Shown here: in pieces, positions 56,107-64,000 of the stretch
How positions within the stretch are numbered: the stretch's first letter is position 1
How the letters are laid out: each line of letters begins with the position of its first letter
NCBI RefSeq assembly: GCF_025847275.1
Contig: NZ_JAOZEV010000002.1
Span: 124,001 to 188,000, forward strand
Reading direction: 5' to 3'
Length of the DNA stretch: 64,000 nucleotides
Origin: Flavobacterium frigoritolerans
Lineage (GTDB): Bacteria > Bacteroidota > Bacteroidia > Flavobacteriales > Flavobacteriaceae
Notes under the pieces: generated by a model
The model's database searches: none
Told to the model about the DNA's origin: nothing
The model's input: the letters and a program-made list of their open reading frames with translations, nothing else
Position numbers and translations under genes: made by a program

Positions 56107-57210
56107 TTAATTCCCTTTTATATTCTCAATAAATTGATCAAACAAATAAGAAGAATCATGAGGCCCTGGACTTGCTTCTGGATGATATTGTACTGAAAAA
56201 CAATTTTTATTTTTCATACGCATACCTGCTACAGTTTCATCATTAAGATGTAAATGTGTAATCTCCAAATCAGGGTGATTATCTAATTGCTCTTTATTAA
56301 CCGCAAAACCATGATTTTGAGATGTAATCTCACCTTTTCCTGTAATAATATTTTTAACAGGATGGTTTATTCCACGATGTCCATTAAACATTTTATAAGT
56401 AGAAACTCCATTTGCCAAAGCAATAACTTGATGCCCTAAACAGATACCAAATAAAGGTTTATCGTTAGCTAAAATCTCTTTAGCCATTTCGATTGCGCCA
56501 AATAATGGATCTGGATCGCCAGGACCATTTGACAAGAAATATCCATCTGGATTAAATGCTGATAAGTCTTTAAAAGTTGAATTATATGGAAACACTTTTA
56601 TATAACAATCTCTTTTAGCCAAATTACGCAAAATATTCTTCTTAATCCCTAAATCTAATGCTGAGATTTTATACGTTGCGTTTTCATCTCCATAAAAATA
56701 TGGTTCGGTTGTCGAAACTTTTGAAGCAAGTTCCAATCCTTCCATATTTGGAACATTTGCCAAAGCAATCTTCAAATCTTCGATCGAAGTTCCATCTGTA
56801 CATATCACAGCATTCATCGCTCCGTTATCACGTATATAACTAACCAAAGCTCTTGTATCAACATCAGAGATACAAATAAGATTTTCTTTTATAAAATAAG
56901 ACTCTAAACTCTCTGAAGCATCCTCGCGAGAATAATTAAAGCTAAAATTTTTACAAACTAATCCTGATATTTTGATGCTATCAGATTCTACTTCTGAATC
57001 ATTTACACCATAATTTCCAATATGTGCATTAGTAGCAACCATAATCTGACCAAAATAAGAAGGATCTGTAAAGATTTCTTGATATCCTGTCATTCCTGTA
57101 TTAAAGCAAACTTCGCCAAAAGTTGTACCACTAATTCCGATTGATTTTCCGTGAAAAATTGTTCCATCGCTTAGCAAAAGAATGGCGCTTTGTCGTGTTG
57201 TGTATTTCAT
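56107..57210 (-). CDS. carA: Carbamoyl-phosphate synthase small subunit
   Basis: A 367-residue glutaminase subunit that gives ammonia to CarB for carbamoyl phosphate, used in pyrimidine and arginine synthesis. The N-terminal domain starts with LLLSDGTIFHGKSIG; the class I glutaminase triad is C257 (GICLGHQ), H343 and E345 (QYHPEASPGP). carB is not in this window, so the two subunits are not adjacent. It has its own promoter and lies just after the ribosomal cluster. Confidence 0.97.
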   Translation of the reverse strand: MKYTTRQSAILLLSDGTIFHGKSIGISGTTFGEVCFNTGMTGYQEIFTDPSYFGQIMVATNAHIGNYGVNDSEVESDSIKISGLVCKNFSFNYSREDASESLESYFIKENLICISDVDTRALVSYIRDNGAMNAVICTDGTSIEDLKIALANVPNMEGLELASKVSTTEPYFYGDENATYKISALDLGIKKNILRNLAKRDCYIKVFPYNSTFKDLSAFNPDGYFLSNGPGDPDPLFGAIEMAKEILANDKPLFGICLGHQVIALANGVSTYKMFNGHRGINHPVKNIITGKGEITSQNHGFAVNKEQLDNHPDLEITHLHLNDETVAGMRMKNKNCFSVQYHPEASPGPHDSSYLFDQFIENIKGN

Positions 57211-57228
57211 TTGTAATTAGATATTTTG

Positions 57229-57259
57229 CAAATTTAATTTTTTAAAAGAGTGGGTGCAA
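57229..57259 (-). promoter_or_regulatory. carA promoter
   Basis: On the minus strand TTG (57259-57257), a 20-base spacer and TAAATTTG (57236-57229) give a full Bacteroidota promoter, 18 bases before the carA ATG. Spacing is identical to that of the tviB promoter. Confidence 0.65.
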
Positions 57260-57342
57260 GGTTTTTTAAAAAATTCATCTTTAAAAATAAAACCCTAAGA
57301 AGGGAAAGTGTTAGATTATTGTATTTTTAGTTTCAAAAAAAC

Positions 57343-57378
57343 AAAAAAAAAGGATAAACTAGTAACTAGTTTATCCTT
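57343..57378 (-). terminator. Terminator of the ribosomal-protein cluster
   Basis: AAGGATAAACTAG (57350-57362) and CTAGTTTATCCTT (57366-57378) form a 13-pair stem with a three-base loop, followed on the minus strand by a T-rich tract. It starts 28 bases after the rplQ stop. Confidence 0.92.
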
Positions 57379-57406
57379 AATTCTTATTGAATGATTATTT
57401 TCATAA

Positions 57407-57895
57407 TTATTCAGAAGCTTCAGTTGTCGTTTCTGTATCAGCAGCAGGAGCTTCAGAAGTCTCTTCAGCTTTCTTTGCTTTTCCACCACGACGGCTTTTT
57501 GCTTTTTTAACTTCTTTTTTACCTCCATTGTAAAGTTCATTGAAATCAACAAGTTCGATCATCGCCATATCAGCGTTATCTCCCAAACGATTTCCAACTT
57601 TAATGATACGAGTGTATCCACCTGGACGGTCTCCTACTTTAGCAGCTACATCTCTGAACAAGTCAGTTACAGCATATTTGCTACGTAAGTATGCAAAAAC
57701 AATACGACGATTGTGAGTCGTATCTTCTTTTGATTTTGTGATTAAAGGCTCAACGAATTGTTTAAGCGCTTTAGCTTTAGCAACAGTAGTGTTAATACGT
57801 TTGTGCTCAATAAGAGAACAAGCCATATTAGCCAACATAGCTTTTCTATGTCCAGTCTGTCTGCTTAAGTGATTGAATTTTTTTCCGTGTCTCAT
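57407..57895 (-). CDS. rplQ: 50S ribosomal protein L17
   Basis: A 162-residue L17. The core ([20 protein letters not shown] and [17 protein letters not shown]) fills about residues 1-115. A tail of 40 residues that is first Lys/Ala-rich and then Glu/Thr/Ala-rich follows, an extension common in Bacteroidota and absent from E. coli L17 (127 residues). It is the last gene of the cluster and lies 36 bases after rpoA. Confidence 0.97.
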   Translation of the reverse strand: MRHGKKFNHLSRQTGHRKAMLANMACSLIEHKRINTTVAKAKALKQFVEPLITKSKEDTTHNRRIVFAYLRSKYAVTDLFRDVAAKVGDRPGGYTRIIKVGNRLGDNADMAMIELVDFNELYNGGKKEVKKAKSRRGGKAKKAEETSEAPAADTETTTEASE

Positions 57896-57931
57896 TGCTA
57901 TGTTAAATTTAACTCGCCTAAGCGAATTAGA

Positions 57932-58924
57932 TTATTCTTTATCTAGTTTGTATTTAGCTAAATCCATTCCGAAAGTTAAATTCTTAACTGCAACAAGTTC
58001 ATCAAGTTCAGTTAAAGATTTTTTACCAAAATTACGGAATTTCATTAGGTCATTTTTATTGAACGATACTAAATCACCAAGTGTATCAACTTCAGCCGCT
58101 TTCAAGCAATTTAATGCTCTCACAGATAAATCCATATCAACAAGCTTAGTTTTAAGCAATTGTCTCATATGTAATGACTCTTCATCATACGATTCTGTTT
58201 GTGCAATTTCGTCAGCCTCGAGTGTAATTCTTTCGTCAGAGAATAACATGAAGTGGTGAATTAAAACTTTAGCAGCTTCAGTAAGAGCATCTTTAGGATT
58301 AATAGATCCATCAGTTTTAATTTCAAAAACTAATTTTTCATAATCTGTCTTTTGCTCAACACGGAAGTTTTCAATTGCATATTTTACATTTTTTACCGGA
58401 GTAAAAATTGAATCTGTAAAAATAGTTCCAATTGCAGCATTCTGTTTTTTGTTCTCCTCAGCAGGAACGTATCCTCTACCTTTTTCGATTGTTAAATCGA
58501 AATTCAGTTTAATTTTACTATCTAAATTACAGATAACAAGGTCTGGATTCAGCACTTGGAAACCTGAAATAAATTTTTGAAAATCACCTGCTGTTAATTG
58601 ATCTTTACCAGAAACAGAAATAGTAACTGCTTCATTATCGATATCTTCAATTTGACGTTTGAAACGAACTTGTTTAAGATTAAGGATAATTTCGGTAACA
58701 TCTTCAACAACACCTGAGATAGTAGAAAACTCATGATCTACACCTTCAATGCGAACAGATGTAATTGCATAACCTTCTAATGCTGAAAGCAAAACTCTTC
58801 TAAGTGCATTACCAACAGTCAATCCATAACCAGGTTCTAAAGGTCTAAATTCGAATTTACCTTCAAAATCGGTTGAATCGATCATGATAACTTTATCGGG
58901 CTTTTGAAAATTAAATATTGCCAT
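57932..58924 (-). CDS. rpoA: RNA polymerase alpha subunit
   Basis: A 330-residue alpha subunit. The N-terminal assembly domain has [20 protein letters not shown] near 25-44 and the C-terminal DNA/activator-binding domain has [18 protein letters not shown] with [14 protein letters not shown] near 285-305. Length and order are standard. The gene lies between rpsD and rplQ as in most bacteria. Nothing odd is seen. Confidence 0.98.
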   Translation of the reverse strand: MAIFNFQKPDKVIMIDSTDFEGKFEFRPLEPGYGLTVGNALRRVLLSALEGYAITSVRIEGVDHEFSTISGVVEDVTEIILNLKQVRFKRQIEDIDNEAVTISVSGKDQLTAGDFQKFISGFQVLNPDLVICNLDSKIKLNFDLTIEKGRGYVPAEENKKQNAAIGTIFTDSIFTPVKNVKYAIENFRVEQKTDYEKLVFEIKTDGSINPKDALTEAAKVLIHHFMLFSDERITLEADEIAQTESYDEESLHMRQLLKTKLVDMDLSVRALNCLKAAEVDTLGDLVSFNKNDLMKFRNFGKKSLTELDELVAVKNLTFGMDLAKYKLDKE

Positions 58925-58945
58925 AAATTTCGACTAAGTCAATTA

Positions 58946-59551
58946 TTATTTGTTGTACAACTCTACGATTAATTGTTCTTTAATGTTTTCTGGAATTTGA
59001 AGTCTTGCAGGTACAGAAACGAAAGTTCCTTCTTTAAGATCATTGTTCCAAGTAATCCATTCATAAACATGACTTGAATTTGATAAAGAACGTTCGATAG
59101 CTTCTAAAGATTTAGATTTTTCACGAACAGCAACTTTATCACCAGGCTTAAGGTGGTAAGAAGGAATATTAACAACTTCACCGTTTACAGTAACGTGTCT
59201 GTGAGATACGATTTGACGTGCACCTCTTCTAGAAGGAGCGATACCCATTCTAAAAACTACGTTATCTAATCTTGCTTCACATAATTGTAATAAAACTTCA
59301 CCAGTAACTCCTTTAGTTGCTGATGCTTTTTCGAATAAATTTCTGAATTGTTTTTCTAAAATTCCGTAAGAATATTTAGCTTTTTGCTTTTCCATTAACT
59401 GAACAGCGTACTCAGATTTTTTTCCTCTTTTTTTAGCCATCCCGTGTTGTCCAGGTGGGTAATTTCTTTTTTCGAAAGATTTATCATCTCCGAAGATTGC
59501 TTCGCCAAATTTACGAGCGATTCTTGTGCTAGGACCAGTATATCTTGCCAT
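58946..59551 (-). CDS. rpsD: 30S ribosomal protein S4
   Basis: A 201-residue S4 with [20 protein letters not shown] at the start and the S4 RNA-binding domain [20 protein letters not shown] near 92-111. It lacks the N-terminal zinc-binding Cys pattern of some S4 proteins, so it is the C-minus form. It is 22 bases ahead of rpoA and 89 bases after rpsK. Confidence 0.98.
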   Translation of the reverse strand: MARYTGPSTRIARKFGEAIFGDDKSFEKRNYPPGQHGMAKKRGKKSEYAVQLMEKQKAKYSYGILEKQFRNLFEKASATKGVTGEVLLQLCEARLDNVVFRMGIAPSRRGARQIVSHRHVTVNGEVVNIPSYHLKPGDKVAVREKSKSLEAIERSLSNSSHVYEWITWNNDLKEGTFVSVPARLQIPENIKEQLIVELYNK

Positions 59552-59640
59552 TTTAAATTGTTTAAGATTGAGATTATGAATTCAGGTCTTATCCTTCGAT
59601 AATCTATTTTCAATCTAGGTTATACTATATTTTTTGAGTA

Positions 59641-60024
59641 TTAAACTCTACGTCTTTTAGGAGGACGACATCCGTTGTGAGGCATTGGAGTAACATCGAT
59701 AATCTCTGTAACTTCAATTCCACCGTTATGAATAGAACGGATAGCAGACTCACGTCCGTTTCCTGGTCCTTTTACATAAACCTTAACTTTTTTAAGTCCT
59801 GCCTCAAGAGCTACTTTACTACAATCTTCTGCTGCCATTTGAGCTGCGTACGGAGTGTTCTTTTTAGAACCTCTGAAACCCATCTTACCAGCTGAAGACC
59901 AAGAAATAACTTCACCTTTCTTATTTGTCAAAGAAATGATAATGTTGTTGAAAGTGGCAGAAATATGAGCTTCACCCGTTGATTCAACTATAACTTTACG
60001 TTTTTTTGCAGTTGCTTTAGCCAT
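59641..60024 (-). CDS. rpsK: 30S ribosomal protein S11
   Basis: A 127-residue S11. [20 protein letters not shown] near 18-37, [20 protein letters not shown] region ([18 protein letters not shown]) near 47-64 and the C-terminal [18 protein letters not shown] are all conserved. It is 8 bases after rpsM. Standard length. Confidence 0.98.
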   Translation of the reverse strand: MAKATAKKRKVIVESTGEAHISATFNNIIISLTNKKGEVISWSSAGKMGFRGSKKNTPYAAQMAAEDCSKVALEAGLKKVKVYVKGPGNGRESAIRSIHNGGIEVTEIIDVTPMPHNGCRPPKRRRV

Positions 60025-60032
60025 ATTACTTA

Positions 60033-60407
60033 TTATTTAGTTGCTTTTTTCTTGTTAGCAACAGTTTTTCTTTTACCTTTTCTTGTTCTAGAGTTATTTT
60101 TAGTTCTTTGTCCTCTTAACGGAAGACCAGATCTATGACGGATACCTCTGTAACAACCAATATCCATTAAACGTTTGATGTTTAAAGAAACCTCAGAACG
60201 TAATTCTCCTTCAATTTTGAAAGTTGATACTGCTTCACGAATTGCTCCGATCTCATCATCATTCCACTCTTGAACTTTTTTATCTTGGCTAACTTGAGCT
60301 TTTTCTAAAATCTCAATAGCTCTACTTCTTCCTAATCCAAAGATATAGGTAAGTGCTATAACACCTCTCTTATTTTTTGGGATATCTACCCCTGCTATTC
60401 TTGCCAT
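60033..60407 (-). CDS. rpsM: 30S ribosomal protein S13
   Basis: A 124-residue S13 with [20 protein letters not shown] at the start, the helix-two-turn-helix region and the C-terminal [20 protein letters not shown] near 91-110. It contacts S19 and the tRNA. It follows rpmJ by 2 bases. Confidence 0.98.
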   Translation of the reverse strand: MARIAGVDIPKNKRGVIALTYIFGLGRSRAIEILEKAQVSQDKKVQEWNDDEIGAIREAVSTFKIEGELRSEVSLNIKRLMDIGCYRGIRHRSGLPLRGQRTKNNSRTRKGKRKTVANKKKATK

Positions 60408-60409
60408 AA

Positions 60410-60526
60410 TTATCCTTGTCTTTGTTTAAATCTAGGATTCTTTTTGTTTATTACGTACAATCTCCCTTTTCTACGCACAATGATGCACTCGGGACTTCTC
60501 TTTTTTACTGATGCTCTAACTTTCAT
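60410..60526 (-). CDS. rpmJ: 50S ribosomal protein L36, zinc-free form
   Basis: A 38-residue protein: [20 protein letters not shown], then [18 protein letters not shown]. The KxRASVKK start and the PRFKQRQG end are L36. Only one Cys remains (SPEC) of the zinc-ribbon set, so this is a C-minus, zinc-independent form. It lies between infA and rpsM, the usual place. Confidence 0.95.
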   Translation of the reverse strand: MKVRASVKKRSPECIIVRRKGRLYVINKKNPRFKQRQG

Positions 60527-60538
60527 AGTGAATATCCT

Positions 60539-60754
60539 TTAATATCTATAAGTAATTCTTGCTTTTGACAAGTCGTAAGGACTCATTTCTAGTTTCACTT
60601 TATCACCAGGTAATAATTTGATGTAATGCATACGCATTTTACCAGAAATATGAGCGATTACAATATGTCCATTTTCTAATTCTACACGGAACATCGCATT
60701 TGATAATGCTTCAATGATTGATCCGTCTTGTTCTATTGCTGATTGTTTTGCCAT
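60539..60754 (-). CDS. infA: Translation initiation factor IF-1
   Basis: A 71-residue single OB-fold protein. [20 protein letters not shown] near 6-25 and [19 protein letters not shown] near 34-52 are diagnostic. It binds the A site of the 30S subunit in initiation. It lies 7 bases after secY. Normal length. Confidence 0.98.
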   Translation of the reverse strand: MAKQSAIEQDGSIIEALSNAMFRVELENGHIVIAHISGKMRMHYIKLLPGDKVKLEMSPYDLSKARITYRY

Positions 60755-60761
60755 ATAAAAA

Positions 60762-62108
60762 TTAAGCTACTGCTTTTCTATTTTTACCAGTCTTCATTAA
60801 ACCATCATAATGTTTGTTTAACAAGTACGAGTTGATTTGTTGAATAGTATCTATTGCAACTCCAACCATAATTATTAACGAGGTACCTCCAAAAAACATT
60901 GCCCAAGATTGTTGTACATCCATAAAACTTACAACAATGGCTGGGAACACAGCAATCAAAGCAAGGAATAAAGATCCTGGGAAAGTTATTAAAGACATCA
61001 CTTTGTCAAGAAAATCCGAAGTCTCAACTCCTGGTCTAACACCTGGAATAAAACCACCGCTTCTCTTTAAATCATCAGACATCTTATTAGTAGGAACTGT
61101 AATTGCAGTATAAAAGAAAGTAAATACAACAATTAAAGTTGCAAATACAAAGTTATACCAGAATCCAAACATATTACTAAAAGCACCTACAATTGATTGT
61201 GATGTATCTGATTTTGACAATCCAGCTACAGCTGCAGGAATAAACATAATTGCTTGTGCAAAAATAATTGGCATAACCCCAGAAGCATTAAGCTTAAGTG
61301 GAATCCATTGTCTATTACCTCCCATCAAATCTTGCTCATAATCACCTGAAGTCGTACGACGAGCGTATTGAACAGGGATCTTACGAACTGCCATAATTAA
61401 CAGTACACAAGAAATAATAACTAATAACCAAATAATAATTTCGATAACTAATAACATTGGTCCTCCATTGTTATTGGTAACTCTGGTTGTAAATTCTTGA
61501 ATAAAAGCTTGTGGAAAACGAGCTAATATACCAACCATAATCAACAATGAAATTCCATTTCCAATACCTTTATCTGTGATTTTCTCTCCTAACCACATGG
61601 CAAAAATAGTACCTGTAACCAAAATTATCACAGAAGAAAATAAAAACTCAAAAGAATTAAAACCTAGTAAAAATGCACTACTAGGTAATGTTCTATATAA
61701 ATTATAGATGTAAGTCGGTCCTTGAACTAGTGTAATAACAATAGTCAACCAACGTGTTATCTGATTAATTTTTTTTCTACCGCTCTCTCCATCATTTTGA
61801 AGTTTTTGTAAATACGGAATCGCAATTCCCATTAACTGTACAACAATAGACGCAGAAATATAAGGCATAATACCTAAAGCAAAAACTGAAGCTTTAGAGA
61901 ATGCACCTCCGGTGAACATGTCTAGAATAGATCCTAAACCATTTTTTGTTTGTCCCGCTAAACCAGTCAATTGCGTTGCATCAATTCCAGGAAGCGTAAC
62001 GTGTGCTCCAAAACGATATACTAAAAGAAGTCCTAAAGTAATTAAGATTCTATTTTTCAGTTCTTCGATTTTCCAAACATTACTTATTGATTCAATAAAT
62101 TTCTTCAT
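60762..62108 (-). CDS. secY: Protein translocase channel subunit SecY
   Basis: A 448-residue ten-helix membrane protein. The plug region follows [12 protein letters not shown] near 32-43; [15 protein letters not shown] near 79-93, [14 protein letters not shown] near 180-193 and the cytoplasmic loop [10 protein letters not shown] near 240 are conserved, and [20 protein letters not shown] near 340-359 is another signature. It is the main Sec export pore. It is between rplO and infA, the usual place. Confidence 0.98.
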   Translation of the reverse strand: MKKFIESISNVWKIEELKNRILITLGLLLVYRFGAHVTLPGIDATQLTGLAGQTKNGLGSILDMFTGGAFSKASVFALGIMPYISASIVVQLMGIAIPYLQKLQNDGESGRKKINQITRWLTIVITLVQGPTYIYNLYRTLPSSAFLLGFNSFEFLFSSVIILVTGTIFAMWLGEKITDKGIGNGISLLIMVGILARFPQAFIQEFTTRVTNNNGGPMLLVIEIIIWLLVIISCVLLIMAVRKIPVQYARRTTSGDYEQDLMGGNRQWIPLKLNASGVMPIIFAQAIMFIPAAVAGLSKSDTSQSIVGAFSNMFGFWYNFVFATLIVVFTFFYTAITVPTNKMSDDLKRSGGFIPGVRPGVETSDFLDKVMSLITFPGSLFLALIAVFPAIVVSFMDVQQSWAMFFGGTSLIIMVGVAIDTIQQINSYLLNKHYDGLMKTGKNRKAVA

Positions 62109-62120
62109 ACAATAGAAAAA

Positions 62121-62573
62121 TTATATTGTTACAGCCTCTCCACCAGCAGCTTCAATAGCAGCTTTTGCAGTAGCAGTAAATTTGTGAGCAGTTACTTTTA
62201 ATTTTGCTTTCAATTCTCCTCTACCTAAAATCTTAACGATTTCATTTTTGGTAGCTAGACGATTTGCTACATAAACTGTCATGTCAACAGAATCTGTAAT
62301 AACACCATTGTCTACTAATAATTGAAGCGTATCTAAATTTACACCTTCGTATTCTTTACGGTTGATGTTTGTGAAACCGAACTTAGGTACACGTCTTTGA
62401 AGTGGCATTTGCCCTCCTTCAAATCCAATCTTTTTAGAATAACCAGAACGAGATTTTGCTCCTTTGTGACCTCTTGCAGAAGTACCACCTTTTCCAGAAC
62501 CTTCTCCTCTACCTAATCTTTTATTTTGATTGTGCGTTGACCCTTCAGCTGGTTGTAAGTTACTTAAATTCAT
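62121..62573 (-). CDS. rplO: 50S ribosomal protein L15
   Basis: A 150-residue L15. The Gly/Arg-rich start NKRLGRGEGSGKGGTSARGH near 18-37 and GFEGGQMPLQRRVPKFGF near 49-66 are the family motifs. It is 12 bases ahead of secY and 11 after rpmD. Confidence 0.98.
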   Translation of the reverse strand: MNLSNLQPAEGSTHNQNKRLGRGEGSGKGGTSARGHKGAKSRSGYSKKIGFEGGQMPLQRRVPKFGFTNINRKEYEGVNLDTLQLLVDNGVITDSVDMTVYVANRLATKNEIVKILGRGELKAKLKVTAHKFTATAKAAIEAAGGEAVTI

Positions 62574-62584
62574 AACAGTATTTG

Positions 62585-62767
62585 TTATTTAGCTTCTTCA
62601 ACAGAAACTAAGTGTTTAACTTTGTTTATCATCCCAAGGATAGCAGGATTTGAATCATGCTCTACAACTTGTCCCATTTTACGTAGACCTAAAGCTTCCA
62701 AACCTCTTTTTTGAGAAAGAGGACAGTTGATTTTGCTTCTTACTTGTTTTACTAATAATTTAGCCAT
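62585..62767 (-). CDS. rpmD: 50S ribosomal protein L30
   Basis: A 60-residue L30. [20 protein letters not shown] near 6-25 and [20 protein letters not shown] near 28-47 are conserved. Normal length and place between rpsE and rplO. Confidence 0.97.
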   Translation of the reverse strand: MAKLLVKQVRSKINCPLSQKRGLEALGLRKMGQVVEHDSNPAILGMINKVKHLVSVEEAK

Positions 62768-62779
62768 AATTTCCTTGAA

Positions 62780-63301
62780 TTAACCTTTAAAAACTTTTTC
62801 TAAAGAAACACCTCTTTGTTTTGCAACAGTATAAGCGCTTCTCATTTGTAATAAAGCATCAAAAGTTGCTTTAACTACGTTATGAGGATTTGATGATCCT
62901 TGAGATTTAGATAATACATCGTGAATACCTACTGATTCAAGAACTGAACGAACAGCTCCACCAGCAATAACTCCTGTACCATGAGAGGCAGGAATTAAGA
63001 ATACACGTGCACCACCAAATTTACCTTTTTGTTCGTGAGGAACTGATTGTCCATTCAAAGGAATTTTTACTAAATTTTTCTTAGCATCCTCTACTGCTTT
63101 CGCAATTGCTTCAGAAACATCTTTAGATTTTCCTAATCCATGTCCAACAACTCCATTTTCATCACCTACAACTACAATAGCAGAAAAACCGAAAGCTCTA
63201 CCACCTTTTGTAACTTTAGTAACACGATTAACACTTACCAGACGATCTTTAAGTTCAAGACCACTTGGTTTTACCAATTCTACATTTTTGTATTTAGACA
63301 T
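62780..63301 (-). CDS. rpsE: 30S ribosomal protein S5
   Basis: A 173-residue S5. The double-stranded RNA-binding domain has [20 protein letters not shown] near 26-45 with [15 protein letters not shown] near 57-71; the C-terminal domain has [20 protein letters not shown] near 110-129. Standard length and place. Confidence 0.98.
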   Translation of the reverse strand: MSKYKNVELVKPSGLELKDRLVSVNRVTKVTKGGRAFGFSAIVVVGDENGVVGHGLGKSKDVSEAIAKAVEDAKKNLVKIPLNGQSVPHEQKGKFGGARVFLIPASHGTGVIAGGAVRSVLESVGIHDVLSKSQGSSNPHNVVKATFDALLQMRSAYTVAKQRGVSLEKVFKG

Positions 63302-63307
63302 AATATA

Positions 63308-63658
63308 TTAGAATTTAAGTCCAGCCGCTCTTGCGCCTTCTGCTAATGATTTAATACGACCGTGATATAAGTATCCTCCTCTATCGAAAGTTACTGCATC
63401 AATTCCAGCTTTTAACGCTTTTTCTGCAACTAGTTTTCCAACTGCGTTAGCAATTTCTACGTTCGTACCTTTACCTATTTCTTTTTCTCTTGAAGAGGCA
63501 GCTAATAAAGTAACTCCATTTACATCATCAATAAGTTGTGCGTAAATTTCTTTGTTACTTCTAAATACAGATAGTCTTGGTTTAGTAGCGTAACCACTAA
63601 TCGTTTTTCTAATTCTGAATTTAATTCTCTGTCTTCTATCAGATTTTGTTAATGACAT
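63308..63658 (-). CDS. rplR: 50S ribosomal protein L18
   Basis: A 116-residue L18. [20 protein letters not shown] near 27-46 and [20 protein letters not shown] near 91-110 are conserved. It binds 5S rRNA. It lies 6 bases ahead of rpsE. Confidence 0.98.
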   Translation of the reverse strand: MSLTKSDRRQRIKFRIRKTISGYATKPRLSVFRSNKEIYAQLIDDVNGVTLLAASSREKEIGKGTNVEIANAVGKLVAEKALKAGIDAVTFDRGGYLYHGRIKSLAEGARAAGLKF

Positions 63659-63669
63659 AATCTTATTTT

Positions 63670-64000
63670 TTAAGCTGATTTACCTGCTTTTCTTCTTAAT
63701 ACTTCACCTACAAATTTAACACCTTTTCCTTTATATGGTTCTGGCTTACGGAAACCTCTAATTTTTGCCGCAACCTGACCTAAAAGTTGTTTATCAATTG
63801 ATGTTAATTTTACGATAGGGTTTTTACCTTTTTCAGATATTGTCTCTAAAACTACTTCTGGAGCAATTTCTAAAACAATATTGTGAGAATATCCAAGAGC
63901 TAAATCTAACTTTTGTCCTTGATTTGAAGCTCTATAACCAACTCCTACCAATTCTAAAGATTTAGTAAACCCTTCGTTTACACCAACAATCATGTTACTG
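63670..64000 (-). CDS. rplF: 50S ribosomal protein L6, 5' end outside window
   Basis: The frame is open to the right window edge and gives the C-terminal 110 residues or so of L6, normally about 180. [20 protein letters not shown] and [20 protein letters not shown] are the L6 signatures. An internal ATG at 63993 is not the true start: the frame continues upstream into the edge. It lies 11 bases ahead of rplR. Confidence 0.96.
   Translation of the reverse strand, partial: SNMIVGVNEGFTKSLELVGVGYRASNQGQKLDLALGYSHNIVLEIAPEVVLETISEKGKNPIVKLTSIDKQLLGQVAAKIRGFRKPEPYKGKGVKFVGEVLRRKAGKSA

Noticed and set aside
57316..57552. Minus-strand Lys-rich frame overlapping the rplQ end and its terminator
   Set aside because: It is an out-of-frame reading of the Lys/Ala-rich rplQ tail and runs through the terminator hairpin.
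57873..58259. Plus-strand 128-codon frame antisense to rpoA
   Set aside because: Low-complexity Ser-rich reading of the opposite strand of a conserved gene.

Overview
The window comes from a member of the Bacteroidota, most likely Flavobacterium or a close relative. This is inferred from the very AT-rich DNA, the ribosomal and central-metabolism proteins, TAnnTTTG-type promoter boxes, the lack of clear Shine-Dalgarno sequences, and a UpxY-type NusG paralogue inside a polysaccharide locus. Almost every gene is on the minus strand, so transcription runs from high to low coordinates. The one clear exception is a marC-type gene at 50.6-51.3 kb.

Core block, 49.2-64.0 kb. The right end is the spc/alpha ribosomal cluster: rplF (cut by the window edge), rplR, rpsE, rpmD, rplO, secY, infA, rpmJ, rpsM, rpsK, rpsD, rpoA, rplQ. 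It is closed by a strong hairpin terminator. Next come carA, eno and gltA, with recognisable promoters for carA and gltA and terminators for eno and gltA. Then follow two arginine-deiminase-fold hydrolases (one ctlX-like), the convergent marC gene, a small CoA-binding protein and recR.

Surface-polysaccharide block, 1-49.1 kb. About 45 minus-strand genes fall into three apparent transcription units. Unit 1 (49.1 to 42.9 kb) holds a Wza-like export lipoprotein, a Wzc-like tyrosine kinase, a UDP-HexNAc 4-epimerase, UDP-glucose dehydrogenase and the UpxY-type antiterminator, and ends at a bidirectional hairpin. Unit 2 starts at a well-formed promoter with a structured leader (about 42.7 kb) and runs to the terminator at 8.3 kb. 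It supplies precursors for uronic-acid HexNAc, GDP-fucose, dTDP-rhamnose, an amino-trideoxy sugar of the QuiNAc4N type, and a complete CDP-3,6-dideoxyhexose (paratose/tyvelose) route. It also holds a second export/chain-length pair, a Wzx flippase, a Wzy polymerase, an EpsG-type protein, a WecA-like initiating transferase and many glycosyltransferases. Unit 3 (8.1 kb to the left edge) has a Wzm/Wzt ABC exporter with a carbohydrate-recognition extension, followed by six glycosyltransferase-type genes, the last cut by the window edge.

How it works together (inference): sugar nucleotides made by unit 2 are assembled on undecaprenyl phosphate by the WecA-like enzyme and the glycosyltransferases. 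Products leave by the Wzx/Wzy route or the Wzm/Wzt route and reach the surface through Wza-type channels. Points most worth following are the complete tyvelose cassette with a domain-permuted E3 reductase, the UpxY/terminator/promoter/leader-hairpin junction at 42.6-43.4 kb, and two export strategies side by side.
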